Source: Embleya scabrispora DSM 41855 (lineage in GTDB: Bacteria; Actinomycetota; Actinomycetes; Streptomycetales; Streptomycetaceae). From it: a stretch of DNA of 64,000 nucleotides. Made by a program: the position numbers and the translations under genes. The stretch covers positions 1 to 64,000 of the forward strand of contig NZ_KB889741.1 of assembly GCF_000372745.1 (NCBI RefSeq), in the 5' to 3' direction. The notes beneath the pieces are model-generated. The model searched no databases and had not been told where the DNA came from. It saw only the letters and a list, made by a program, of their open reading frames with translations. Position 1 is the stretch's first letter; each line of letters starts with the position of its first letter. Of the stretch, positions 17,233 to 25,341 are shown one piece after another.

Positions 17233-18567
17233 ATGACCAAGTCGCTCTCCTTCGCAGCCTGGGGTCGGTGGTGGTCGGGTGCGGGGGTTGTCTCGCGCAC
17301 GGGGCGTCACACGCTCGCGCGGTCGCTGTACCTGCTCACCGCGCCGGTGACCGCCGCGGTCGGTCTCCTGGCGGTGCTCGGCGGAGGGTTGGTCGCGACG
17401 GTCGGTCTACTGCTGCCGGGCGGTTCGTCGGTCGTGGCCCGCGCTCCGGCCCCGGTGCGCCGGTGCGCCGACCTGGAACGCCGGCGCATCGCGAAGGTAC
17501 GCCCGCCGCTTCCGGGGGACGAAGGCGTCGCCTCGCGGCCGAAGTGCGACACCGTCGCGTCCGCTCCCGCGCCGTGGCTCGACGCGGCCCACGCGCTGGT
17601 GGTGCTCCCGGTCACCCTGGTCACGGCGGCGGTGATCGCGTTGTGGTGGTTCGTCGGTCTCGCCTGCGCCACGTGCGCCCTGCGCTACGAGTACGCGCCA
17701 CCCGGGTCGCTGCGCCCCCTGTCGCTGAACGCGGGCAGCGCCGAATCGCACGTCACGGTGAGCCTCGGGTTGTTGTCGCCGACCGATCGGGTCGCCTTCG
17801 GGACCACGGTCGGCCTGCTGCTGCTGGTCACCCTGCCGCTGGTGACCCGGGCGTGCACCCATGTCCAGGCCGGGCTGGGGCAGGCGCTGCTCTGCGACAC
17901 GTCCGCGTTGCACCGCAGGATCAGCGGGCTGGAGCAGGAGCGGGACACCGCCCGTGCGCAGACCGTCGCCGCGGTGACGGCCGAGGCGAGCGCACTGCGC
18001 CGGCTCGAGCGCGACATCCACGACGGCCCCCAGCAACGACTGGTCCGCCTCGCGATGGAACTGGGGCGGGCCCAGCACTACCTCGACAGCAGGCCGGAGA
18101 CGGTGCGGGCGGCCCTCGCCGACGCGATCGTCCAGGCCCACGAGGCATTGGACGAGTTGCGGGCGTTGTCGCGCGGCATCGCCCCGCCGATCCTGGTCGA
18201 CCGCGGCCTGAACGAGGCGCTCACCGCCCTGGCCGCGCGCTCCACCGTCCCCGCCGAACTCGATACGGTTTGCCTGGAGCGTCGGCTGCACGCCGGTGTC
18301 GAGACAGCCGCGTATTTCGTGGTCGCGGAGACCCTGACCAACGTGGCCAAGCACAGCCACGCGCATCGGTGCGCGATCGCACTACGCCACGGTGGGGGAA
18401 CCTTGAGGGTTTGGGTGACGGACGACGGAGTGGGCGGCGCGGCACTGGACAAGGGGCACGGACTGCGGGGTCTGGACGAGCGGCTGCATGCGGTCGGCGG
18501 TCGGCTGTCGGTCGACAGTCCCCGCGGCGGCCCGACGACGATCACCGCGGTGCTGCCGTGCTGCTGA
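17233..18567 (+). CDS. Sensor histidine kinase (NarL-type, HisKA_3)
   Basis: 444 residues. An N-terminal membrane sensor has hydrophobic stretches near 32-63, 120-155 and 190-215. A short coiled segment leads to the dimerisation/phosphoacceptor box E-R-D-I-H-D-G-P-Q-Q-R-L near 257-268, whose His is the phosphorylation site. The HATPase domain has the N-box N-V-A-K-H-S-H-A near 373 and G-box D-D-G-V-G-G plus G-H-G-L-R-G-L. It is paired with the LuxR-type response regulator that starts at or just after its stop. The signal is unknown; the sensor resembles the generic actinobacterial membrane sensor domain preceding HisKA_3. Confidence 0.88.
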   Translation: MTKSLSFAAWGRWWSGAGVVSRTGRHTLARSLYLLTAPVTAAVGLLAVLGGGLVATVGLLLPGGSSVVARAPAPVRRCADLERRRIAKVRPPLPGDEGVASRPKCDTVASAPAPWLDAAHALVVLPVTLVTAAVIALWWFVGLACATCALRYEYAPPGSLRPLSLNAGSAESHVTVSLGLLSPTDRVAFGTTVGLLLLVTLPLVTRACTHVQAGLGQALLCDTSALHRRISGLEQERDTARAQTVAAVTAEASALRRLERDIHDGPQQRLVRLAMELGRAQHYLDSRPETVRAALADAIVQAHEALDELRALSRGIAPPILVDRGLNEALTALAARSTVPAELDTVCLERRLHAGVETAAYFVVAETLTNVAKHSHAHRCAIALRHGGGTLRVWVTDDGVGGAALDKGHGLRGLDERLHAVGGRLSVDSPRGGPTTITAVLPCC

Positions 18568-18608
18568 CCCCCGGCGAGGGAGCGCGCGCCGCGCCGGCGG
18601 ACCATGCG

Positions 18609-19265
18609 GTGCGCCGTTCGCTGCGCATTGTCGTGGCCGACGACTCGGTGCTGCTGCGCGAGGGCCTGGTCCGGCTGCTCGTCGAGGACGGGCATCAGGT
18701 GGTGGACGCGGTCGGTGACGGCCCCTCCCTGGTCGAGGCTGTCCTCGAACACCGTCCGGACGTGTCGATCGTCGACGTGCGGATGCCGCCGACCCATACG
18801 GACGAGGGCCTGCGCGCGGCGATCGCCGCCCGCTCGCACCTTCCCGGCGCCCCCATGTTGATGCTCAGCCAGTACGTGGAGGCGTCCTACGCCGGCGACC
18901 TGCTCGCGGACGGCTCCGGAGCGGTCGGCTACCTCCTCAAGGACCGGGTCGCCAGGATCGCCGAGTTCCTGGACGCGCTGGAGCGGGTCGCCCGCGGCGG
19001 GACGGTACTGGACCCCCAGGTCGTCGCCCAGTTGCTGACGGAGCAGCGCCGGGACAGCCCCGTGGGGACCTTGACCGTACGGGAACGGCAGATCCTGGCG
19101 CTGATGGCCGAGGGCTGTTCCAATACGGCCATCACCCGGCAACTGGTGATCTCCGCCAGCGCGGTGGAGAAGCACATCGGCAACATCTTCGCCAAACTCG
19201 GCCTGCTGCCCGACGATGCCCGGCATCGCCGGGTACTCGCCGTGCTCACATACCTCAGAGGCTGA
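18609..19265 (+). CDS. Response regulator, NarL/FixJ family
   Basis: About 218 residues: receiver domain starting L-R-I-V-V-A-D-D-S-V-L-L-R-E-G-L with phosphoacceptor Asp in S-I-V-D-V-R-M-P-P, and a C-terminal LuxR helix-turn-helix (L-T-V-R-E-R-Q-I-L-A-L-M-A-E-G near 148, then S-A-S-A-V-E-K-H-I-G-N-I-F-A-K-L). GTG 18609 is preferred because GGCGGA lies seven bases upstream and the receiver then begins almost at once. An in-frame GTG at 18558 overlaps the kinase stop by 10 bp and is an alternative. It is the cognate partner of the kinase at 17233-18567; target genes are unknown. Confidence 0.88.
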   Translation: MRRSLRIVVADDSVLLREGLVRLLVEDGHQVVDAVGDGPSLVEAVLEHRPDVSIVDVRMPPTHTDEGLRAAIAARSHLPGAPMLMLSQYVEASYAGDLLADGSGAVGYLLKDRVARIAEFLDALERVARGGTVLDPQVVAQLLTEQRRDSPVGTLTVRERQILALMAEGCSNTAITRQLVISASAVEKHIGNIFAKLGLLPDDARHRRVLAVLTYLRG

Positions 19266-19410
19266 CGGCGGTCCGTTTTCTCCGTGTTCGGCCCCTCCGA
19301 GCGCTGCCCTCGGTGCCTGCCTGTTCCTCGCGGGGGTGTGGCCTGCCATACCCCCGAGTGTCCGGCCTGCCCCGGTGACCGTGCGGCGCCGGTGCGAAAC
19401 CGTGGGCGAC

Positions 19411-20304
19411 ATGACAGCGACACCACACACCACCGGTCCACGCCGACACCCCGCCGCCCCGTCGCGATTCGCGGGTATGCCCGGTCGCACACTCGCCGTG
19501 CTCGTCGCCCTGGCGACGGCCCTCCTCGTCGCTCTCTTCCTCGCCCCGGGCCCGCTTGCGGCGAGCGGGTCGGGGGGCGACTCCCTCGACGAGGGCAACC
19601 TCGCCGAATCCTTCCGCGAGGCGTTCGTCGAGTACTGGAATGCCGGCAACCGGGATTTCTCCCCGGACATGCGGAGGGTCGTCGACTACTGGTTGCGCTA
19701 CCACGTGGTCAAGGCCGTGGTCGCGGCGACCCTGCTGATCGTGCTCGTCGCACTCGGCGTGCTCGTCTGGCGGGCATTCCTGCGGGCCGGTGACCTCGGG
19801 GCGGGACACGGGGCCGCCCTCGCGTCGGCCGGCGTTCTCGTCACGCTGCTCGCGCTGTTCGCGTCGGTGACGATGGCGGCCAACATCCAGGGGGCGGTGG
19901 CGCCCTTCGCCTCGCTGTTGTCGATGCTGCCGACCGGGGCAACCGAGGGGGAACTCGCCGTCACGCTCGATCGGGTCAGGCAGCAACTGACCTCCCCCTC
20001 GGGCGCGGCCGGGCGAACCCCGCCTCCTCTCGACGTGATGATCGACGACTTCGCTCGATATCACGTGGCGATGGCCGTGCTCGGCGCGATCGTGGCGGTC
20101 GTCCTGATCGGGTCGAGCGTGGTGTCGGGGAAGAGGTTCGCGAGGACGGAGTCGTCCGACCGGCGACGGCGTCGTGTGTTTGGGGCGTTCGGTGTTCTCT
20201 CGGCGTTGGTGTCGCTGGTCGTGATCGTCGTCGTGGTGGCGAACACGGGCAACGCGACCGACCCGAGGTCGGGGCTCTCGGCCTTCTTCGAAGGCGGATG
20301 GTGA
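19411..20304 (+). CDS. Multi-pass membrane protein of unknown function
   Basis: 297 residues with four clear hydrophobic helices: about 26-46, 100-122, 138-158 and two closely spaced near the C-terminus (about 223-243 and 262-282). An extracytoplasmic segment rich in acidic residues lies between the first two (S-L-D-E-G-N-L-A-E-S-F-R-E-A-F-V-E-Y-W). I do not recognise a family. It follows the two-component system on the same strand after 145 bp and could belong to its regulon, but nothing in the sequence proves this. Upstream GTG codons (such as 19376) would only add an Arg-rich extension. Confidence 0.7.
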   Translation: MTATPHTTGPRRHPAAPSRFAGMPGRTLAVLVALATALLVALFLAPGPLAASGSGGDSLDEGNLAESFREAFVEYWNAGNRDFSPDMRRVVDYWLRYHVVKAVVAATLLIVLVALGVLVWRAFLRAGDLGAGHGAALASAGVLVTLLALFASVTMAANIQGAVAPFASLLSMLPTGATEGELAVTLDRVRQQLTSPSGAAGRTPPPLDVMIDDFARYHVAMAVLGAIVAVVLIGSSVVSGKRFARTESSDRRRRRVFGAFGVLSALVSLVVIVVVVANTGNATDPRSGLSAFFEGGW

Positions 20305-20380
20305 TGCGCGTCGGGGGCGATCGACTGCCCGACTTCGCCTCGTCCGTTCCTGGAACCCGCGCTCGTACCAGGCGAGTTCG

Positions 20381-21187
20381 CTACCCGGTCGGCGAGCCGA
20401 AGCGGTTCACCCACTCGGCTGCCGCGGGCAGCACATCGTCGAGCGGGGCCACGTCCGGATACCAGGCCCGCTCCCATTCCAACGACACCCAGCCCCGCCA
20501 GTCGTGTTCGCGCAGGGTGGTTCCGATGGCGGTCAGCGGTACGGACCCGGTGCCCAGCGGGACCGGCGTGGTATCGGCGGCGGAGGCGGCGTCCTTGATC
20601 TGGACGTAGCGCAGCAGCCCGGTGAGGGCGTCGGCCGTGTCGGCGGGCTGCTCGCCGTGCCGCCACGGGTGCAACGCGTCCCAGATCACCCCGACCGCGC
20701 CTGCGAACGGTCGGACCAGGGACGCGACCGCCGCGCCCGTGGGGTGCGAGTCGTGGGTCTCGACGAGCATGGTGACCCCGCGCGCGGTGGCTTCGGGAAG
20801 CAGCACCGCAAGCCTGTGCCCGGCGCGTTCGGCGTCGCCCTCGCCGGTGCCGCCCGGAAAGATCCGCACGGCGGGTGCGCCCAGGTCGTGGGCCAGATCG
20901 AGGAGCTTGGAGATCATGGACAGCACGACCGGGTCGGGCGTGGGCGCGCAGATGCCGGCGTAGCCGGCCAGGCACGGTACGGCGAGGTCGGCGTCGGCGA
21001 TCCGGGCGCGGATGGAGCGGCGTTCGCCGACAGGTAGGTCCAAGTGGACGAATTCGTCCTGGTGTACCCGAAGTTCCAGCCCTGTGCAGCCGTGCCGCAG
21101 GGCACGGGCGAGGTGTTCGTGCAGGGGTCGGCCGGGTGCGCCGAGCGTGCTGAACGCCCATCGTTTCGCACGCTCGGGTGTGCTCAC
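20381..21187 (-). CDS. Sugar phosphate isomerase/epimerase (TIM barrel)
   Basis: 268 residues, xylose-isomerase-like TIM barrel. Signature points are G-C-T-G-L-E-L-R-V-H near 33, V-E-T-H-D-S-H near 141 (metal Glu/His), V-I-W-D-A-L-H-P-W-R-H-G near 165 (Asp/His), Y-V-Q-I-K-D near 192 and S-L-E-W-E near 236 (closing Glu). The GTG start at 21187 has AGGA three bases upstream. A 22-bp palindrome sharing its 14-bp core with the LacI-type operator at 8861-8876 sits 70 bp upstream, so this gene is probably a second target of the LacI regulator at 8992. Confidence 0.83.
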   Translation of the reverse strand: MSTPERAKRWAFSTLGAPGRPLHEHLARALRHGCTGLELRVHQDEFVHLDLPVGERRSIRARIADADLAVPCLAGYAGICAPTPDPVVLSMISKLLDLAHDLGAPAVRIFPGGTGEGDAERAGHRLAVLLPEATARGVTMLVETHDSHPTGAAVASLVRPFAGAVGVIWDALHPWRHGEQPADTADALTGLLRYVQIKDAASAADTTPVPLGTGSVPLTAIGTTLREHDWRGWVSLEWERAWYPDVAPLDDVLPAAAEWVNRFGSPTG

Positions 21188-21257
21188 GTGTCCTCGACTC
21201 CCTCGCCCGGCGCCGCCGCGCCACCGATCGATCCGACCGAGGCCCGGCCGATCGATG

Positions 21258-21279
21258 TACGGAAAGCGCTTTCCGTACG
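21258..21279. promoter_or_regulatory. LacI-type operator (second copy)
   Basis: A 22-bp perfect palindrome: GTACGGAAAGC followed directly by its reverse complement. The inner 14 bp, GGAAAGCGCTTTCC, are identical to the operator core at 8862-8875. It lies upstream of the TIM-barrel gene starting at 21187, within the 175-bp gap. Confidence 0.8.
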
Positions 21280-21362
21280 GGAGGTTAGATCGCCCCCGGA
21301 TCGCCGGTCAAGCGGACGCCGCGGCATCGATCCCGGAGCCTCGACTCAGGCCGGCGTGTGGT

Positions 21363-21767
21363 TCAGGACGTGGTCAGCGTGTAGTTCAGGACGTAGGTGT
21401 GGCCGCCGTCCTCGGCACGGACGATGTCGAGCGTGCCGCCGATGCCGGCCAGTTCGTCCGACCCGGTGCCGGCGACCACGCGGATGGCCAGGTGCTCGCC
21501 GCCGCTCCCCGGTGCGCTGTGCTGGAGGACGAAGGAGCCTTTGCGGCCCGCCAATTCGCCGGCGAAGCGTTCCACGGCCACGTAGGCGGCGGGGTTGCCG
21601 TCGAGGTCGTTCACCGAGAGCATGTGCACCGAGCTGGTACCGACCAGGTCGCCGGCGAAGGTCTTGGTGATCCGCACCCGGCCGAGCGCGGCGCCCGGGT
21701 CGGCCTCGTCGACCGTCTCCGGTTCGAACGAGGTGAGTTCGAAGGAACCGCGAGCTGCCGTAGTCAT
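21363..21767 (-). CDS. DUF3224 domain-containing protein
   Basis: 134 residues, matching the small DUF3224 beta-barrel family: G-S-F-E-L-T-S-F-E-P-E near 7, the strand V-R-I-T-K-T-F-A-G-D-L-V-G-T-S near 30, A-Y-V-A-V-E-R-F-A-G-E-L-A-G-R-K-G-S-F near 62, and the C-terminal G-G-H-T-Y-V-L-N-Y-T-L. The biochemical role of this family is unknown; the fold is related to allene-oxide-cyclase-like barrels. ATG 21767 has GAGGGTGG four bases upstream. Confidence 0.85.
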   Translation of the reverse strand: MTTAARGSFELTSFEPETVDEADPGAALGRVRITKTFAGDLVGTSSVHMLSVNDLDGNPAAYVAVERFAGELAGRKGSFVLQHSAPGSGGEHLAIRVVAGTGSDELAGIGGTLDIVRAEDGGHTYVLNYTLTTS

Positions 21768-22036
21768 GGTGCCACCCTCGATCGTTGCCTACCGTGTCAC
21801 GCCGCAGCCTTGCACACGCATCCGACAACGCCCATCGCCGACGCGTGATCGCGTGCCGTGGTGAACACCCGCCGTCGTAGCGTGGAAGTCCCGCTGCTCG
21901 GACCGACGGCGGTATGGCCGGGTGCGGCGCGCCGCCGCTTCGCGAGGGGGTCGTCCGTTCACCGGATACGAACACCGGATACGAAAAAGGGCGAGGGATC
22001 CGACTCTCCCCGCCATGAACAACTTATAGCGCGTCG

Positions 22037-22057
22037 GGGGGCTTGCGGCAAGGCCCC
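22037..22057 (+). promoter_or_regulatory. Rifamycin-associated element (RAE)-like inverted repeat
   Basis: A 21-bp inverted repeat with inner arms CTTGC and GCAAG around a central G, outer arms GGGG and CCCC, and one G/G mismatch per arm. It closely resembles, from memory, the RAE found upstream of rifamycin-inactivating genes (rph, iri, rgt, arr) and helR in actinomycetes. It lies 59 bp before the start of the glycosyltransferase remnant, the expected RAE position. The rest of the 348-bp gap (21768-22115) holds no gene. Confidence 0.75.
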
Positions 22058-22115
22058 GGTGGTACCGCAGAATCGGCGGCCGAACGTGGAAACCGGCGGA
22101 ACCTGGAGTCGCGAA

Positions 22116-22867
22116 GTGCGAGTGTTGTCGATGACGTGGGGATCGCGCGGAGATGCCGAGCCGTTGGCGGTGCCGGCGGTGAAGTCGCGTGACCTCGGCG
22201 CGCAGGTGCGGGTGTGCGCGCCGCCGGACGAGGCGTTCGCGGCCCTGTCGGCCCTGGCGGCGCGTGTCGGTGTGCGGGCCGCGCCGCTCGGCCCGACGGT
22301 GCGCTCGGTGGTCGCCGGCACGAAGGCACCGACGGCGCGTGACGCCTTCCGGCTCGCCCCCGAGCCGGTCGCCGCGCGGTTCGACACACTCGCCGCGGCG
22401 GCCGAGGGAAGTGACGCGCTGCCGGCAGCCGGCCTGATGCCGGCCGGCGCACGGGACGTGGTGATCGACCTGGCCCCGATCGACGAGCGGGTCGACTGCT
22501 TCGCCGTCGGCGAGGCCGGCCAACAGGCCCGGCAGGCACTGGTTCGCCGGGTGGCCGCCGTCGTGCACCACGGCGGCGCGGGCGCCACGACGACGGCCGC
22601 CCGGGCCGGCGCGCCTCGGGTGGTGGTCCCGCGGATCGCGGACCAGCCGTACCGGGCCGGCCGGCCGCCCTGGGCATCGGCGCGGCACACGAGGGCCCGG
22701 CTCCGACCTTCGAGTCCCTGTCCGCCGCGCTCGCGACGGCCTTGACCCCCCGGACCCGCGCACGCGCGACCGCCGTGGCCGGCACGATCCGCACCGACGG
22801 CGCGACGGTGGCCGCGCGGCTGCCGCCCGACGCGGCCGGCCGGGACAGGTCGCCGGGGTCCGTGTGA
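22116..22867 (+). pseudogene. rgt: Broken rifampin-type glycosyltransferase (UGT family)
   Basis: Starts at GTG 22116 (GGAG seven bases upstream) with the GT-B N-terminus [17 protein letters not shown]. It reads normally to about residue 118, then jumps in frame to the C-terminal donor-binding region [11 protein letters not shown] and [11 protein letters not shown]. Roughly 150-180 residues, including the domain linker, are missing compared with the usual length of about 400. After R-A-G-R (about 22664) the frame shifts by one base, and the conserved end A-L-G-I-G-A-A-H continues in another frame to TGA 22867. The gene is therefore inactive. Its RAE promoter and the helR gene behind it suggest it was rgt. 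Confidence 0.8.
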
Positions 22868-23061
22868 CCCACGCGAGATCGTCGAGCCGGAACCAGGAAC
22901 ACGAGAACCCACACACCCCGGCGGCCGGGACGGACGACGGCCACGGGGCCACTTCGGGCGCGGTTTTGCCGCCCGTCCCCGCCACCGGGTTCGTCACGAC
23001 GATCCGAAACCCCCTGCCACGCGCCACGGTCGCACCGCGACCCCAGATCGGAGCCGATGCC

Positions 23062-25215
23062 GTGAACCCCCTGACCACCAGCAGCGCGTTCGACCTTCCC
23101 GACCACCTCTCGGCCAAGGCCGATCCGGCGCTGACGGCCGACGACGAGCAACACTTCGCGGCCATCGCGCAGTGCCTGGAGCAGTCGATCGCCGACCTGT
23201 CCGACCGCCTCGACGCCGAGCGCAAGGCGCCCGGCGGCAAGGGTCGGCAGGCGATGGACCGGGACATCGAGATCCACCGGCTGACCACTCGCCTGCGGGC
23301 GCTGCGTCGCTTCGGCCTGGACCTGTGCCTTGGACACATGGTCGGCGCGGACGACCCCGAGCCCGTGTACGTCGGACGTCTCGGCCTCACCGACAGCGCG
23401 GGGCGTCGGTTGCTGGTCGACTGGCGCACCCCCGCGGCCGAGCCCTTCTTCGGAGCCACCCACGGCAACCCGATGGGCCTGGCAAGCCGGCGCAGGTACC
23501 GCTGGACCCGCGGCCGGATCAGCGACTACTGGGACGAGGTGTTCACCCCGGATGGGTTCGTCGGGCATGCCGCCCTCGACGACCAGTCCGCCTTCATCGC
23601 CGGCCTGGGCGGCAATCGCTCGCCCCGGATGCGCGACGTGCTCGGTACCATCCAGGCCGACCAGGATGCCATCATCCGCGCCGGATCCCGCGGTGCTCTC
23701 GTCGTCGACGGCGGTCCCGGTACGGGGAAGACCGTCGTCGCCCTGCACCGCTCCGCCTACCTTCTCTACTCCGACCCCCGCCTGGGTCACCGCCGCGGCG
23801 GTGTGCTGTTCGTCGGCCCGCACCAGCCCTACCTGAACTATGTCGCCGACGTCCTTCCCAGCCTCGGCGAGGAGGGCGTGCAGACCTGCACCCTGCGGGA
23901 TCTCGTCGCCGAGGGAGCCGGGGCGGGGGTCGAGGCCGACCCGGGGGTCGCCCTCCTGAAGTCGTCCGCGGACCTGGTGCGGGCGATCGAGAAGGCCGTG
24001 CGGTTCTACGAGGAGCCGCCCACCAAGGGAATGACGATCACGACCCACTGGTCCGACATCCGGCTGACCGTCCGCGATTGGGCCGAGGCGTTCGAGGCGG
24101 CGGAACCCGGTATGGCGCACAACGAGGCACGCGAGTCGATCTGGGAGGAACTGCTCACGATCCTGGTGGACAAGCACGACGACGACGAGGTTTCGCCCGA
24201 CCTGCTCCGCAGGTCCCTGGCGCGGAACGGTGAACTGCTCACGGCCTTCAACCGGGCATGGCCACTGCTCGAAGCGACCGACATCGTCGGAGACCTGTGG
24301 ACGGTACCCGCCTACCTGCGGATGTGTGCCCCCTGGCTCGACCCCGACGACGTGCGGAAGTTGCAGCGCGGGAACGCCCATGCCTGGACGGCGTCCGACC
24401 TGCCGTTCCTGGACGCGGCACGACTGCGGCTCGGCGACCCGGAGGCGGCGCGCCGCAAGCGCCGACGCAAGGCCGCCGTCGCCGCCGAGCGCGAGCACAT
24501 GTCCCACGTCGTCGACGCCCTGCTGGAGGCCGACGACGACGGTGAGGGTGTGGTGACGATGCTGCGCGGTGAGGACCTACGGGCATCCCTGGTCGACGAG
24601 TCCGCGCAGCCCGGCCTCGAACCGGATCTGCTCGCCGGTCCGTTCGCGCACGTCGTCGTGGACGAGGCCCAGGAACTGACCGACGCCGAATGGCAGATGT
24701 TGCTGCTGCGGTGCCCGTCCCGGAGCTTCACCATCGTCGGGGACCGCGCCCAGGCCCGGCACGGGTTCACCGAGTCGTGGCAGGAACGGCTCGAGCGGAT
24801 CGGGCTCGACCGGATCAACCTGGCCTCCCTGAGCATCAACTACCGGACGCCGGAGGAAATCATGACGCAGGCCGAGCCGGTCATCCGGGCCGCGCTCCCG
24901 GACGCCAACGTGCCGACCTCCATCCGCAGCAGCGGCGTCCCCGTCGTACACGGATCCGTCTCGGAACTGGACTCGATCCTGGACACCTGGCTCGCCACCC
25001 ATGCCGAGGGGATCGCCTGCGTCATCGGCGATCCCGCCTTCCGGTCGACGTCCCGCGTGCGGTCGCTGACCCCGGGGTTGTCCAAGGGGCTGGAGTTCGA
25101 CCTGGTCGTCCTCATCGATCCGGAGGCGTTCGGCACGGGCATCGAAGGGGCGGTCGACCGCTATGTCGCGATGACCCGAGCCACCCGAGAGCTGGTCGTA
25201 CTCACGAGTTCCTGA
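23062..25215 (+). CDS. helR: HelR, RNA polymerase-recycling helicase-like rifamycin protection protein
   Basis: 717 residues from GTG 23062 (GGAG eight bases upstream; N-terminus V-N-P-L-T-T-S-S-A-F-D-L-P as in relatives). It is a HelD/UvrD-like superfamily 1 protein: an N-terminal coiled-coil arm at about 20-95, Walker A G-G-P-G-T-G-K-T near 225, V-V-D-E-A-Q-E-L Walker B near 532, G-D-R-A-Q-A-R near 560, and helicase motif V/VI region S-K-G-L-E-F-D-L-V-V-L near 675. HelR binds RNA polymerase, dislodges stalled enzyme and displaces rifamycins. An in-frame GTG at 22864 overlaps the glycosyltransferase stop (GTGA) and may be the true coupled start, adding 66 less conserved residues. Confidence 0.85.
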   Translation: MNPLTTSSAFDLPDHLSAKADPALTADDEQHFAAIAQCLEQSIADLSDRLDAERKAPGGKGRQAMDRDIEIHRLTTRLRALRRFGLDLCLGHMVGADDPEPVYVGRLGLTDSAGRRLLVDWRTPAAEPFFGATHGNPMGLASRRRYRWTRGRISDYWDEVFTPDGFVGHAALDDQSAFIAGLGGNRSPRMRDVLGTIQADQDAIIRAGSRGALVVDGGPGTGKTVVALHRSAYLLYSDPRLGHRRGGVLFVGPHQPYLNYVADVLPSLGEEGVQTCTLRDLVAEGAGAGVEADPGVALLKSSADLVRAIEKAVRFYEEPPTKGMTITTHWSDIRLTVRDWAEAFEAAEPGMAHNEARESIWEELLTILVDKHDDDEVSPDLLRRSLARNGELLTAFNRAWPLLEATDIVGDLWTVPAYLRMCAPWLDPDDVRKLQRGNAHAWTASDLPFLDAARLRLGDPEAARRKRRRKAAVAAEREHMSHVVDALLEADDDGEGVVTMLRGEDLRASLVDESAQPGLEPDLLAGPFAHVVVDEAQELTDAEWQMLLLRCPSRSFTIVGDRAQARHGFTESWQERLERIGLDRINLASLSINYRTPEEIMTQAEPVIRAALPDANVPTSIRSSGVPVVHGSVSELDSILDTWLATHAEGIACVIGDPAFRSTSRVRSLTPGLSKGLEFDLVVLIDPEAFGTGIEGAVDRYVAMTRATRELVVLTSS

Positions 25216-25341
25216 GGTCGGGCGAACGCCCGCTCCCGGACCGGCCGGTGCCGTTTCGGGTGCGGGCGGGCGGGTGCGGGCGGGCGGGGCGAGTGCGGGT
25301 GCGGGTGGATCGGGTCCGGGCGCGGGTGCGGGACGGTCGAG
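25216..25341. repeat. GC-rich low-complexity intergenic region
   Basis: Between the convergent helR and MFS stops. It is composed of irregular GGTGCGGGC/GGGCGGGTGCG repeats with no coding signal. It may act as a transcriptional roadblock, but no defined hairpin with a U-tract is visible. Confidence 0.5.

Noticed and set aside
22024-24507. Long minus-strand open frame through helR
   Set aside because: No recognisable domain and low-complexity composition; the plus strand encodes a full HelR with all helicase motifs.
25216-25341. G-rich repeats considered as a coding Gly/Arg tail or origin-like element
   Set aside because: Irregular units with no DnaA boxes or defined hairpin; best seen as low-complexity intergenic DNA.
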